From the NCBI RefSeq assembly GCF_019428685.1, contig NZ_CP080096.1, positions 744,001 to 808,000 on the forward strand: DNA of 64,000 bases, written 5' to 3'. Below are positions 33,486 through 41,637 of this stretch, one piece after another (position 1 is the first letter of the stretch; the number at the start of each line of letters is the position of its first letter). Under the pieces are notes generated by a model that did no database searches, had not been told where the DNA came from, and saw nothing but the letters and a program-made list of their open reading frames with translations. The position numbers were made by a program, and so were the translations under genes. This DNA is from Paraburkholderia edwinii. GTDB lineage: Bacteria > Pseudomonadota > Gammaproteobacteria > Burkholderiales > Burkholderiaceae.

Positions 33486-34055
33486 ATGACCGAGCCTCGT
33501 CTGACATTCCTCGACCAGAACGAATGGGAAAACTGGCTAACGCAAAACGCTGATACCTCGACCGGAATATGGCTGCGCCTTGCCAAAAAACGCGCCGGGC
33601 TGCCAACCTTGACCTACGAACAGGCGTTGGAAAGCGCCCTCTGTCATGGCTGGATCGATGGTCAAAAACAGACTGAAAGTGAAGAATACTGGTTGCAACG
33701 CTTCACTCGACGCTCCGCAAAAAGTATCTGGTCCCGGCTCAACAAAGACCGGGCCGAAGCGCTAATCGCTGCAGGCAGAATGCTTCCTTCGGGCATGCGA
33801 GAGATCGAGAAAGCCAAAGAGGATGGCCGCTGGGAGGCTGCCTATACGTCGGCCAGCAATTCGGTCGTGCCGGACGACCTGCAGGCCGCACTGGACGCCA
33901 ATCCCAAGGCGAGCGCGTTCTTCGCGACGCTGAACGGCCGAAACCGCTACGCCATCCTGTTTCGGCTACAGAATGCCAAAAAGCCCGCAACACGGATGCG
34001 CAAGATCGAGGAGTTCATCGGCATGCTGAATCGCGGTGAAACCATTCATCCCTAA
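33486..34055 (+). CDS. YdeI/OmpD-associated family protein
   Basis: A 189-residue protein with the YdeI/OmpD-associated fold: TGIWLRLAKKRAGLPTLTYEQALESALCHGWIDGQK, EYWLQRFTRRSAKSIWSRLNKDR and the C-terminal RNRYAILFRLQNAKKPATRMRKI segment. This combination of a CHGWIDG motif and R-rich region defines the family. Members are linked to antimicrobial peptide or bacteriocin protection in enteric bacteria; mechanism unclear. It follows the BON lipoprotein gene and its stop is near that of the convergent metG-like gene. Confidence 0.92.
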   Translation: MTEPRLTFLDQNEWENWLTQNADTSTGIWLRLAKKRAGLPTLTYEQALESALCHGWIDGQKQTESEEYWLQRFTRRSAKSIWSRLNKDRAEALIAAGRMLPSGMREIEKAKEDGRWEAAYTSASNSVVPDDLQAALDANPKASAFFATLNGRNRYAILFRLQNAKKPATRMRKIEEFIGMLNRGETIHP

Positions 34056-34082
34056 ACCTGGAAGTTCGCGTCATACGGTGAT

Positions 34083-35621
34083 TCACGTTTCCGCGGCATC
34101 TATGCCCATCCGCTTAGGAAACAGAATTCCCTCCTTGATTCTGCTCCCCGGTTTCACGCCATCGCCCCAAGCCAAGTTCCAACACGGTTCAGCAGAAGCA
34201 CCGAGTAAAGACCGCAGCTCAAACATCTTGCCGGGCATCACCGGAGCAAGCAGGTTAGAAACACTGTATATCGCTTCCAACAGCGTATAGAGCACCGTAT
34301 CCAGCCGGTCGGACGCACCGCTGTCTTTCGCCAGCACCCATGGCGCACTGCTCGCAATATAGCCGTTCAGCTCTGTCGCGAACTCCATCACCCGCTCTGC
34401 AGCACGGCCCAATTTCATCTCTTCGACCAGCGCGAGAACGGTACTTGGCAACTCGCTTGCCCGCGCAATAAGCGCATCTTCCGAAGCCTCGGTGGCCTTC
34501 GGCGCAGGCACAGATCCACCGCGATATCTCATCACCATGGCAAGCGTACGGGCCACGAGGTTCCCCAGGTTATCGGCGAGGTCGCGGTTTAGCCGCTGTT
34601 CAATCACAGCATTACTGATTATTCCGTCAAAGCCGAAGCTGACCTCGCGGATCAGCGTGTAGCGCAGTGTATCGACGCCGTACGTGTCCGCCGCCTCAAG
34701 CGGATCGACACCGTTGCCAAGCGACTTGCTCATCTTGCGACCATCGGAACCGAGCAGATGCCCGGAAACGTGCAGGCGTCGATACGGCGCGATTCCCAGC
34801 GCATGCGTCATGCTTAGCCAGAACAGCGTATGGGTGCGCAGGATATCTTTGCCGATCACGTGTCGCACTGATGGCCAGTAATCAGCGAAGGCGGGTTGTT
34901 CGGGATAGCCGAGAGGCGAAACGTAGCTAAGCAGCGCATCGAACCAGACGTAGGTCACATGTCCGGCATCCCATGGAATCGGGATGCCCCAGTCGAGCCG
35001 ATCCACGGGACGCGAGATACTCAGATCGCCTATTGGCTCTTCCAGAAGCTTCAAAATCTCGTTGCGGTATTGCGTCGGCTGGATCAGATCCGGGGTGTCC
35101 AGCAACAGTTGGCGCATCCACTCGCGGTGCGCTTCCATGCGGAAGAAATAGTTGGGTTCGCGTCGCAATACAGGCGGTTCCTTGTCCTCAGGAAGCTTGC
35201 CGTCCACCAGTTCCTTGTCCGTGACAAAGCGCTCCTGACCAACCGAGTAAAGGCCTTCATAGTCGGCCAGATAGATCTCGCCTGCTTTGAACAGTCGCGT
35301 CAGACAATCGGAGACCACGTTGGCGTGTGCAGGAGCAGTGGTACGAATGAACAGGTCCGGTTCTACCGCCAGGCGCCGCCACGCCTCTTCAAACGTCCGT
35401 GCGTGGCGCTCTGCGAACCCGTGAGGCGCTTCGTTGGCTTGCATCGCAGCCTTGGCTATTTTCTCGCCATGCTCGTCCGCACCGGTGAGCAGCAACACCT
35501 TATGTCCGGCCGCGCGCAGGTAGCGGGCCATGATGTCGGCGTGGACACTCGCGTAGGCGTGGCCTAGATGGGGCCGGTCGTTCACGTAGTAAATCGGCGT
35601 GGTGATGTAACGGTGAGACAT
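34083..35621 (-). CDS. metG: Second, zinc-less methionyl-tRNA synthetase
   Basis: A 512-residue class I synthetase charging tRNA-Met. The HLGH (HIGH) motif is at residues 18-21 and KMSKS at 296-300; the anticodon domain follows. The start at 35621 has GGAG just upstream. It lacks the four-cysteine zinc knuckle of the E. coli-type enzyme: the equivalent region (RFVTDKELVDGKLPEDKEP) has no cysteines. It also lacks the C-terminal tRNA-binding extension, so it is a short MetRS of the Bacillus/Thermus-like type. The main MetRS of Burkholderia is, as I recall, the long zinc form, so this is probably an extra copy. A leader peptide and terminator precede it. Confidence 0.93.
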   Translation of the reverse strand: MSHRYITTPIYYVNDRPHLGHAYASVHADIMARYLRAAGHKVLLLTGADEHGEKIAKAAMQANEAPHGFAERHARTFEEAWRRLAVEPDLFIRTTAPAHANVVSDCLTRLFKAGEIYLADYEGLYSVGQERFVTDKELVDGKLPEDKEPPVLRREPNYFFRMEAHREWMRQLLLDTPDLIQPTQYRNEILKLLEEPIGDLSISRPVDRLDWGIPIPWDAGHVTYVWFDALLSYVSPLGYPEQPAFADYWPSVRHVIGKDILRTHTLFWLSMTHALGIAPYRRLHVSGHLLGSDGRKMSKSLGNGVDPLEAADTYGVDTLRYTLIREVSFGFDGIISNAVIEQRLNRDLADNLGNLVARTLAMVMRYRGGSVPAPKATEASEDALIARASELPSTVLALVEEMKLGRAAERVMEFATELNGYIASSAPWVLAKDSGASDRLDTVLYTLLEAIYSVSNLLAPVMPGKMFELRSLLGASAEPCWNLAWGDGVKPGSRIKEGILFPKRMGIDAAET

Positions 35622-35631
35622 GTGCCGCTCC

Positions 35632-35667
35632 AAAAAAGAAAAGGGACGCCCGCGGCGTCCCTTTTTT
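35632..35667 (-). terminator. Attenuator terminator in the leader of the second metG
   Basis: On the minus strand: AAAAAAGGGACGCC, a GCG loop, GGCGTCCC, then TTTTCTTTTTT, immediately followed by the GGAG ribosome-binding site and the metG start. Stem core is 35643-35650 with 35654-35661. The plus strand also reads a T-run but has no gene ending nearby, so the meaning is on the minus strand: transcription would stop unless the terminator is prevented from forming. Confidence 0.8.
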
Positions 35668-35682
35668 AGAAGCAAAAAGCCC

Positions 35683-35757
35683 TCAGCGCCCGGGGGAATA
35701 TCCTTCCTGGGGCATACGCATCGAATGCACGAGAGCTTGACGAGCTTGGATTTTCAT
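35683..35757 (-). CDS. Candidate methionine-containing leader peptide
   Basis: A 24-codon frame, M-K-I-Q-A-R-Q-A-L-V-H-S-M-R-M-P-Q-E-G-Y-S-P-G-R, ends 16 bases before the terminator upstream of metG. Two further Met codons lie within three positions (S-M-R-M). The ribosome-binding site is weak (GTGAAG). The stop region GGGCGC could compete with the terminator arm. Ribosome stalling at Met codons when charged tRNA-Met is scarce would then allow read-through. Position and content fit attenuation; not proven. Confidence 0.5.
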   Translation of the reverse strand: MKIQARQALVHSMRMPQEGYSPGR

Positions 35758-35889
35758 TGCGTTGAACTTCACGATGATTCAGAGCGGATTTGTCCGCGAC
35801 GGCTTTATCCTGCCAGCTAACTTTGCGCCTGTCCAGCGTCAAAGCGATACGCTTGTTAAGCTGAGGGCTCAGACCATCCGAGAGCTGCC

Positions 35890-36846
35890 GTGGACGAACT
35901 TCGAGCGATTTCCACCTTTATCCGCGCTGCCGAACTGGGCAGCTTCAACCGGGCCGCGCAAGCGCAGGGCAGCACACCGCAGGCAGTCAGCAAGGCAATT
36001 CGTCAGCTTGAAGAGCATCTCGGCGTGCGGCTCTTTCACCGCACGACGCGCAAGAGCGCATTGACCGAGGACGGAGCGCGGCTGCTGGAATCTGTGCGCG
36101 ACAGCATGGAGGGCGTGCGCGCCGCGATGAACCGCGTGCGCAGTGCGGCTTACGAGGACGAAGGGCCTATTCGCATCAGTGCAGCCGGTGCGGTGGGCCG
36201 CAAAGTATTGATGCCGGTCATCGCCGAATTCAGCGCGCTCTATCCGGCGGTCAGCTTCGACCTGCTGCTTGAAGAGCGCCTGACCGACGCTGTCTCCGAG
36301 CGCATCGATGTCGGATTCAAGGCAGGCAACGCCCCCGTCTCGCAGGTCGTGTCACGCCGGTTGTTTCCCATTCAGCTCGTCGTGTGCGCGTCTCCCGACT
36401 ATCTCTCGAGATGCGATGCGCCTGTGCGCATCGACGATCTCGCGAAGCATCGTTGCGTGGGCTATCGCCAACCCGGCACTGGGCAACCCATGCCATGGGA
36501 GTTCCAGGTGGGCGGCGAGACCGTGTTCAAAACGATGTCGCCAGTCGTTTGCTGCAGCGACCCGGAGGCGGAGATGCATGCAGTGCTGACGGGCATGGGT
36601 ATCGGGCAAATCGATAGCGTCAACGCGTCGGCGCCGTTACGTGCTGGACGACTGGTACCGCTGCTCGTCGGCTCGACGAGCGAACGCATGGGCCTCTACA
36701 TGTTCTACGCGCAACGAACCAACATGCCGCGCCGCGTGCGCCGTTTCATCGACTTCGCGATGGATCGGTTAGGTGTCACGGGCGAGTTCAACGTGCCGGT
36801 GGCCGCGTTAAGAAAAATGGCGAAGCGAAATGGCAGTCGACGCTGA
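35890..36846 (+). CDS. LysR-family regulator
   Basis: A 318-residue LysR of the CrgA/AaeR-like type: GTG start, HTH in residues 1-60 (DELRAISTFIRAAELGSFNRAAQAQGSTPQAVSKAIRQLEEHLG), then the substrate-binding domain with the typical RLTDAVSERIDVGFKAGN stretch. The SDR gene starts 102 bases downstream in the same direction and is its likely target. Inducer unknown. Confidence 0.93.
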   Translation: MDELRAISTFIRAAELGSFNRAAQAQGSTPQAVSKAIRQLEEHLGVRLFHRTTRKSALTEDGARLLESVRDSMEGVRAAMNRVRSAAYEDEGPIRISAAGAVGRKVLMPVIAEFSALYPAVSFDLLLEERLTDAVSERIDVGFKAGNAPVSQVVSRRLFPIQLVVCASPDYLSRCDAPVRIDDLAKHRCVGYRQPGTGQPMPWEFQVGGETVFKTMSPVVCCSDPEAEMHAVLTGMGIGQIDSVNASAPLRAGRLVPLLVGSTSERMGLYMFYAQRTNMPRRVRRFIDFAMDRLGVTGEFNVPVAALRKMAKRNGSRR

Positions 36847-36948
36847 TTGGTAACCGACGGTTGTCAATCAAACATCCGGCAACGCTCTACTCGACGACGC
36901 TAGCCGTCGACAGAATGGCTTCACTTTCACCACAACTGGGGCCTGAAA

Positions 36949-37704
36949 ATGAACACCATTTCTGTCGTGACCGGCGCGAGCCGCGGCCTTGGCCGAAACA
37001 CCGCGCTGAACATTGCGCGCAAAGGCGGCGACGTCGTGCTGACTTACCTCGGCAACCAGAACGCCGCTAGCGAAGTCGTTGCCGAGATCGAGGCGCTCGG
37101 CCGCAAGGCGATTGCGTTGCAACTCGACACCGGCCGTGTATCCACCTTCCCGGATTTCGCTGACCGTTTGCGGGAGGCATTGCGTGCGAACTGGCGGCGA
37201 TCCGCATTTGATCACCTCGTGAACAACGCGGGACACGGCGATTTCGCGGCGATCGCGGAGACGACGGAAGTCCAGTTCGACAAGCTCGTCGATGTCCATT
37301 TCAAGGGCGTCTTCTTTTTGACGCAGGCGTTGCTGCCGCTTATCGAAGATGGTGGACGGATCGTGAATCTGTCTTCCGGACTCACTCGCATGTCTACACC
37401 GGGGTGGTCGGCCTATGCCGCGGCCAAGGGGGCAGTCGAAGTTCTGACGGTGTATATGGCAAAGGAACTGGGGAGCCGCAAGATTGCCGTCAACGTCGTT
37501 GCACCGGGCGCCATCGAAACCGACTTCTTCGGCGGGGCCGTGCGCGATACGCCCGAGTTCAATCAGTTCTTCGCGGAAATGACGGCGATGGGGCGCGTTG
37601 GCGTGGCGGACGACATCGGCCCAATGATCGCCACTCTGCTCGGTGCGGACAATCGTTGGATCACGGCGCAGAGAATCGAAGTTTCGGGCGGGCAAGGTAT
37701 CTGA
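36949..37704 (+). CDS. Short-chain dehydrogenase/reductase
   Basis: A 251-residue classical SDR: T8-G-A-S-R-G-L-G15 nucleotide-binding motif, NNAG at about residue 89, catalytic serine in VNLSSGL, Y156-A-A-A-K160 and the usual APGAIETDFFGG stretch. It transfers hydride between NAD(P)H and an alcohol or carbonyl. The start is the ATG at 36949. Sits after a LysR gene, so part of a two-gene unit. Substrate not predictable from sequence. Confidence 0.94.
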   Translation: MNTISVVTGASRGLGRNTALNIARKGGDVVLTYLGNQNAASEVVAEIEALGRKAIALQLDTGRVSTFPDFADRLREALRANWRRSAFDHLVNNAGHGDFAAIAETTEVQFDKLVDVHFKGVFFLTQALLPLIEDGGRIVNLSSGLTRMSTPGWSAYAAAKGAVEVLTVYMAKELGSRKIAVNVVAPGAIETDFFGGAVRDTPEFNQFFAEMTAMGRVGVADDIGPMIATLLGADNRWITAQRIEVSGGQGI

Positions 37705-37833
37705 CCGTTTGCGTCTTTGGTAGCTTGTCCTTGCATTACTTGCGTGTGGCCGGCTCGGTCACCGGCGGCCAGCAACGCGCTGGCCGCTGCAACCTGACTT
37801 CGCACCTAAAGCGCGACGAACCATCAAGCTAAC

Positions 37834-39042
37834 CTAAGCGTTCTTAAAGGACTCGCTTGCATCCTGAAACCAGTCGTTCCTCGCTGGCGGAATGACGGAT
37901 ATCGACCGGAAGTGCGGCATTTGCACGTCATCATCGAACGACAGTGCTCGCAATTCGATTCGTTGCAAAAGATTATTAAAGGCACTCGTGTAGTAATAGG
38001 TGTTGTTCGTGTGGTCCCGCACGACGGTCCAATAGCTCCAGTCACCAACCTGTGGCGTCTGACCAGACGATCCCTCATTCTTTGCATCCTGCTTCGATTC
38101 GCTAAGCAAGGAACCGTACGGCGTAGCCATCACGAGTTGCGCTGTCTGCAACGCGACGTTCACGACAGTCTGCACCGGTGACGAATACGGCTTGTCGCCG
38201 AACACAGGTGAGCCCGATCGCTGCGGCGCCGGCAGCCATCCATCGCCATTCCTCGCGAGCTGACTGAAGGTGTGCTGCATGAACGCGGCGCGCACGAACC
38301 GCGAGGGTGACGAAGGATCACCAGGCAGACCAACGAGACCCATGCATGTCGGTGGGTAGGTCTGGGTCCGGCTCGTTTCCGCGCCGATAGCCGTGAAGTT
38401 CCCGTAATAGGTGATATTGGTGCGCTGCCAGTCGTAGCTGGGTGCATTCGTCAACACGCCAGCCGCGGTTGTACCTAACCCGCCTCGATGCTGCAGCTCG
38501 TACTCTTCACCGTACACGTTCATCACGCCGTTCATGCATTCGACGACCACGGCCGCTCCCGTGCTGTCGGCCGCGATGAAATGCAGCGGTATGTACAGCT
38601 TTTCGCCAGACGCGGGACCGTACACGCCGACTTCGCCCGAACGGAGCGTCCTTTCCAGATCCTTAACCCGTTTGAAGTTGCCGAGCACCCACGCGACAAA
38701 CTCGCCGAAAAAGACGTTCTCACCGTTGCCCGGCGCCGGATATCCGGCACCCGGCATCCATAGCGCTGCGCATGACAGGCCTTCTTCATTGAGACCGTCG
38801 CAGAAGATCGGAAACAGATCGAACTCCGGGCGCGGTGGCGCGATGCCGACAAAGCCATAGGCATTCACCCACTTGGCGGCATTTTTCACGGCGTGCGGGA
38901 CCAACGGAAATGCTCGTCCCTTCGGGACTTTATAAAGCGTGAATCCTGAAAAGCCGGGCAGTTCCATCACACGGGCGCTGACATGAAACTGCGTGTCCTG
39001 GCCGGGGTTGATGGGAGCGTGGAAAAGCATATGTGTGCACAC
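37834..39042 (-). CDS. Linear amide C-N hydrolase, choloylglycine hydrolase type
   Basis: The GTG at 39042, eight bases after AAAGGAG, gives 402 residues starting M-C-T-H-M. In this Ntn family the second residue, Cys, becomes the catalytic N-terminal nucleophile after Met removal, so this start makes chemical sense; the longer frame to 39105 would bury it. Supporting landmarks are the R-V-M-E stretch near residue 22, the GVLTNAPSYDW segment and the C-terminal DHTNNTYYYTSAF. Substrates in the family include bile acid conjugates, penicillin V and acyl homoserine lactones; quorum-signal or amide cleavage is a possible role, unproven. Confidence 0.88.
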   Translation of the reverse strand: MCTHMLFHAPINPGQDTQFHVSARVMELPGFSGFTLYKVPKGRAFPLVPHAVKNAAKWVNAYGFVGIAPPRPEFDLFPIFCDGLNEEGLSCAALWMPGAGYPAPGNGENVFFGEFVAWVLGNFKRVKDLERTLRSGEVGVYGPASGEKLYIPLHFIAADSTGAAVVVECMNGVMNVYGEEYELQHRGGLGTTAAGVLTNAPSYDWQRTNITYYGNFTAIGAETSRTQTYPPTCMGLVGLPGDPSSPSRFVRAAFMQHTFSQLARNGDGWLPAPQRSGSPVFGDKPYSSPVQTVVNVALQTAQLVMATPYGSLLSESKQDAKNEGSSGQTPQVGDWSYWTVVRDHTNNTYYYTSAFNNLLQRIELRALSFDDDVQMPHFRSISVIPPARNDWFQDASESFKNA

Positions 39043-39418
39043 TGGGGTTTCTCCTTTCGAGTACGACGGCTTGGGAAAGACGTAACCGCATGAGAAAGCA
39101 TCCATCGTGAATAAAACGTATGCCGTTTGTCGTCGCGTTTGGCGCGCGACTCGGCTTTGCCGCTATCGTTTTTACCGAATTTGGGTAGAATTTCTTTCGA
39201 GATTAATTGATATTACAATTAATACTTTATATCGATATATTTCAAGCTATTTTTATAGACACATGTGACGCGTCGTCGGCTCGGCGTGCGGCGCCGCCGC
39301 CGCAGCGAAGGTGGCTTACACAGGGGAAACAAATATCCGTGGTAACCCGCTTTTTTCTTGTCAGCACGTGTCCGCAAGCAATAATGACCATCACGAGCAC
39401 GCTCAACCGGGGAATTCA
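39043..39418. other. AT-rich intergenic stretch
   Basis: About 375 bases between divergent genes. From about 39180 to 39260 it is strongly AT-rich, unlike the flanks, and carries the inverted repeat at 39202-39223. It is the likely site of promoters and of regulator or nucleoid-protein binding. No gene. Confidence 0.5.
39202..39223. promoter_or_regulatory. AT-rich inverted repeat, candidate operator
   Basis: ATTAATTG (39202-39209), six bases, CAATTAAT (39216-39223) form a perfect eight-base-armed inverted repeat in the AT-rich region between the amide hydrolase start and the small gene at 39419. It resembles a dimeric regulator site; which regulator is unknown. Confidence 0.5.
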
Positions 39419-39685
39419 ATGCGTCGCGAGTACGATTACCGAGGGTTTTTGGTTGAAGTTATGCTGGAAACGGAATACCGGTTACCAACAGCACAGCGAA
39501 GTGCGTCGACATCAGGCTTCCTGGCAGTGGTGCGGGTATTGACTAAAGCGGCGGTGCCGCTGCTCACGCCGCTTAGACTCGGCGATACCGACGGAGCGGC
39601 CTTTGCAACGGAAGGCGACGCTTTGATGGGGGGATATGCCGCGGGGCAGCGGCTGGTCGATGATCTGCTTAGCAAACCGGTATGA
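39419..39685 (+). CDS. Small conserved protein of unknown function
   Basis: Start at the ATG at 39419 after CGGGGAATTCA, giving 88 residues. An upstream in-frame start exists but has no ribosome-binding site. The sequence begins MRREYDYRGFLVEVMLETEYRLP, with a Y-R-G-F motif that I associate with small Burkholderia-group proteins, and a hydrophobic centre GFLAVVRVLTKAAVPLLTPL. No function known. It is convergent with the Amj-type gene (stops 48 bases apart). Confidence 0.55.
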   Translation: MRREYDYRGFLVEVMLETEYRLPTAQRSASTSGFLAVVRVLTKAAVPLLTPLRLGDTDGAAFATEGDALMGGYAAGQRLVDDLLSKPV

Positions 39686-39733
39686 ATGACGGCGAGCAAC
39701 GGCACAAACTGGCCGACCTTTGCGGATGCGTGT

Positions 39734-40537
39734 TCAGATAAGCTCAGCGACGCGAACAATAATCAAAGCCGCCGGAACAAGCATCGCTTGCGCGCACAGT
39801 GTGCCGAACACACGTGCACCAGCAAGCGTCGTAATAGCGCGCCGGAAATTATTCTCCGAAAGCCGGCCATCGACTACGTCGTCCGTCATCATTGAAACTT
39901 GTGGATCGATGACAACGGCCAGCACCACTGTCGCAAAGCCATTGATAACCGATGACAGATTCGCGCACGTCACACGCAAATCCGGCTTCAGGTATCCGGC
40001 ATAAAGCGACGCGAACACACCGACCGTCCAGATTGCCATTGCGACGACGTTCAGTCCTATGACTTGCCACGAAACGCCTGCGCCAGTTGCCAGCTGAGTG
40101 ACGTTATGCCGGGACGGGAGCCGCGCTCCGAGCCGGATGTAGCTGATACCCCCGCGACTGAAGACATGAAGCAGCAGACGGGAGACTGATCGATTTGCCT
40201 GGAAGTGGTCGACTGCGCGGCTGAAGTAACGTTGGAACGTAGGAATGAGAAACGCGCCGGCAATGCTCGCCACGGTGGCAGATAGCAGGAAAAGCCGAAA
40301 GTCGCCGAGCAAACCATGCGCCGTGTGATGGGCGATATCCAGCTCAACCCGCTTCGCGATGAATGGTCCCTGGAAGGAATTGGCTGTGCGGGAAACCAGC
40401 GCAACAATACCGAACAGGGAGAACGAAACGGCGATACGCCTCGTGCGAACACCCGCGATTCGTACGGCATACGCAAGCGTTGCGATCAAATGGATCACGA
40501 AGGTCAGCCCGCATATGATCAAAAGCTGAAGGTCCAT
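39734..40537 (-). CDS. amj: Lipid II flippase, Amj family
   Basis: A 267-residue membrane protein with about six spans. The N terminus ICGLTFVIHLIATLAYAVRIAGVRTRRIAVSFSLFGIVALVSRTANSFQGP follows the Amj (YdaH) pattern of Bacillus subtilis, and the length matches (about 270). Amj is an alternative flippase that moves the cell wall precursor lipid II to the outside and can replace MurJ. In Proteobacteria it is sporadic and non-essential. The start is 20 bases after the stop of the 40558 gene, so the three genes 42270-39734 are probably one operon. This company suggests resistance to a MurJ- or lipid-II-targeting agent, which is inference. Confidence 0.78.
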   Translation of the reverse strand: MDLQLLIICGLTFVIHLIATLAYAVRIAGVRTRRIAVSFSLFGIVALVSRTANSFQGPFIAKRVELDIAHHTAHGLLGDFRLFLLSATVASIAGAFLIPTFQRYFSRAVDHFQANRSVSRLLLHVFSRGGISYIRLGARLPSRHNVTQLATGAGVSWQVIGLNVVAMAIWTVGVFASLYAGYLKPDLRVTCANLSSVINGFATVVLAVVIDPQVSMMTDDVVDGRLSENNFRRAITTLAGARVFGTLCAQAMLVPAALIIVRVAELI

Positions 40538-40557
40538 GTTTCGACGCTAGCCTCGTA

Positions 40558-41565
40558 CTAGATTCTGTCCGTCCAGCCCGACAACTCGATTCGCGCGACG
40601 AGGCCGTTTTTCCCATTGGCCGCAACAAAACAGAACTTGTGCTTAGGATTGTCCGACATGAACGCGCCGCTGTCCGTTATCCGTCGCCCTATGTAGGAGT
40701 TGAGGAACGGCTTCGCAGTTGGCATTCTCTCCTTCTTGTCAGGATGCGCCGCCGTGAGGCCTTCGTCGTAGCCAGCGACCAGCACCTTTTGAGGGGTATT
40801 CTTTTGGCGCACGTATTTATGAAGAAAGCGGACGATCGTGTTGAAATTCCGCCCATCATATATGTCATTAATTTGCGTTAAATCCTTTGGCCTGAACTCG
40901 ATCCTCGTTTTAAGTGCATCAATTGTGTCCCAATACTGCTTCGGGACTTGAAGGATCTTTGGTCCTTGCGGCCGAGCATCATTTAATGCCTTGAGGACGC
41001 TTACCGTATTATCTTTTTTATATTTTGCTATTTCTTGCTTCGATGGATTGATCACATGACGGCTCCAATCCCCGAGTTCTTCGTCTTTTGTACTGGACGC
41101 TCCTGCCGCCTTGCAGACATTAAACGAGATCTTTGAGAAGATCGGCTCCAGGTTATCGGCCATCAAAATCGCCAATCTTTCTGGCGTGAAGCTGCCAAAT
41201 TTGTCCGCCGGGTGTTTGTGCGCGACGACGATGGCGCCGAAACGAAGCGTAGCCTCAGTTTCGTCGATGGAACTCGACTCGGCCGCGTTCGCCTCGCCTG
41301 AGGACGACGAGGCGGTAGATGCAGGCTTCTTTTTAAGGTCTTTCTCGACCCTGGATTTCCAGTTCAGGGGCTCGCCTTGGGGAACCTCAAAACCTCCTGC
41401 GGGGGTGTACCCAAGGCGAAGGCGAAATGTTTCGTCATTGCGCAGGTCATACCACCACACGCGAGTGTTATCTCGCATCACATACTTGTAGAAGAACGCC
41501 TGCGCGCTCTGCTCGACCATGGTGTCTTCTACGATCGAAATAATATAAATCTCATCAACTCGCAC
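40558..41565 (-). CDS. Unknown protein with a caspase/C80-like His...Cys pattern
   Basis: The GTG at 41565 is right after GGAGGGG (four-base spacing) and gives 335 residues. No signal peptide. A low-complexity linker (STASSSSGEANAAESSS) separates an N-terminal alpha/beta part from a core with VVAHKHPADKFGSFTPERL and then KISFNVCKAAG: His116 (or His118) and Cys151. In MARTX-type C80 cysteine protease domains and caspase-like folds, a His ending one strand, a G-x-s-x-e-x-L-A helix and a Cys ending the next strand lie about 35 residues apart, as here. A C-terminal domain follows. I propose a cysteine-peptidase-like fold, untested. Second gene of a three-gene unit ending in amj. Confidence 0.6.
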   Translation of the reverse strand: MRVDEIYIISIVEDTMVEQSAQAFFYKYVMRDNTRVWWYDLRNDETFRLRLGYTPAGGFEVPQGEPLNWKSRVEKDLKKKPASTASSSSGEANAAESSSIDETEATLRFGAIVVAHKHPADKFGSFTPERLAILMADNLEPIFSKISFNVCKAAGASSTKDEELGDWSRHVINPSKQEIAKYKKDNTVSVLKALNDARPQGPKILQVPKQYWDTIDALKTRIEFRPKDLTQINDIYDGRNFNTIVRFLHKYVRQKNTPQKVLVAGYDEGLTAAHPDKKERMPTAKPFLNSYIGRRITDSGAFMSDNPKHKFCFVAANGKNGLVARIELSGWTDRI

Positions 41566-41637
41566 GTGACCCCTCCGTGTGAATAAAGGCACTGCCCGGG
41601 AATTTACACTGTACGTCGAACACGACGTCTGGTCGGT

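Noticed and set aside
35641..35667. Plus-strand terminator reading of the metG leader hairpin
   Set aside because: No plus-strand gene ends nearby; the minus-strand attenuator reading explains it better.
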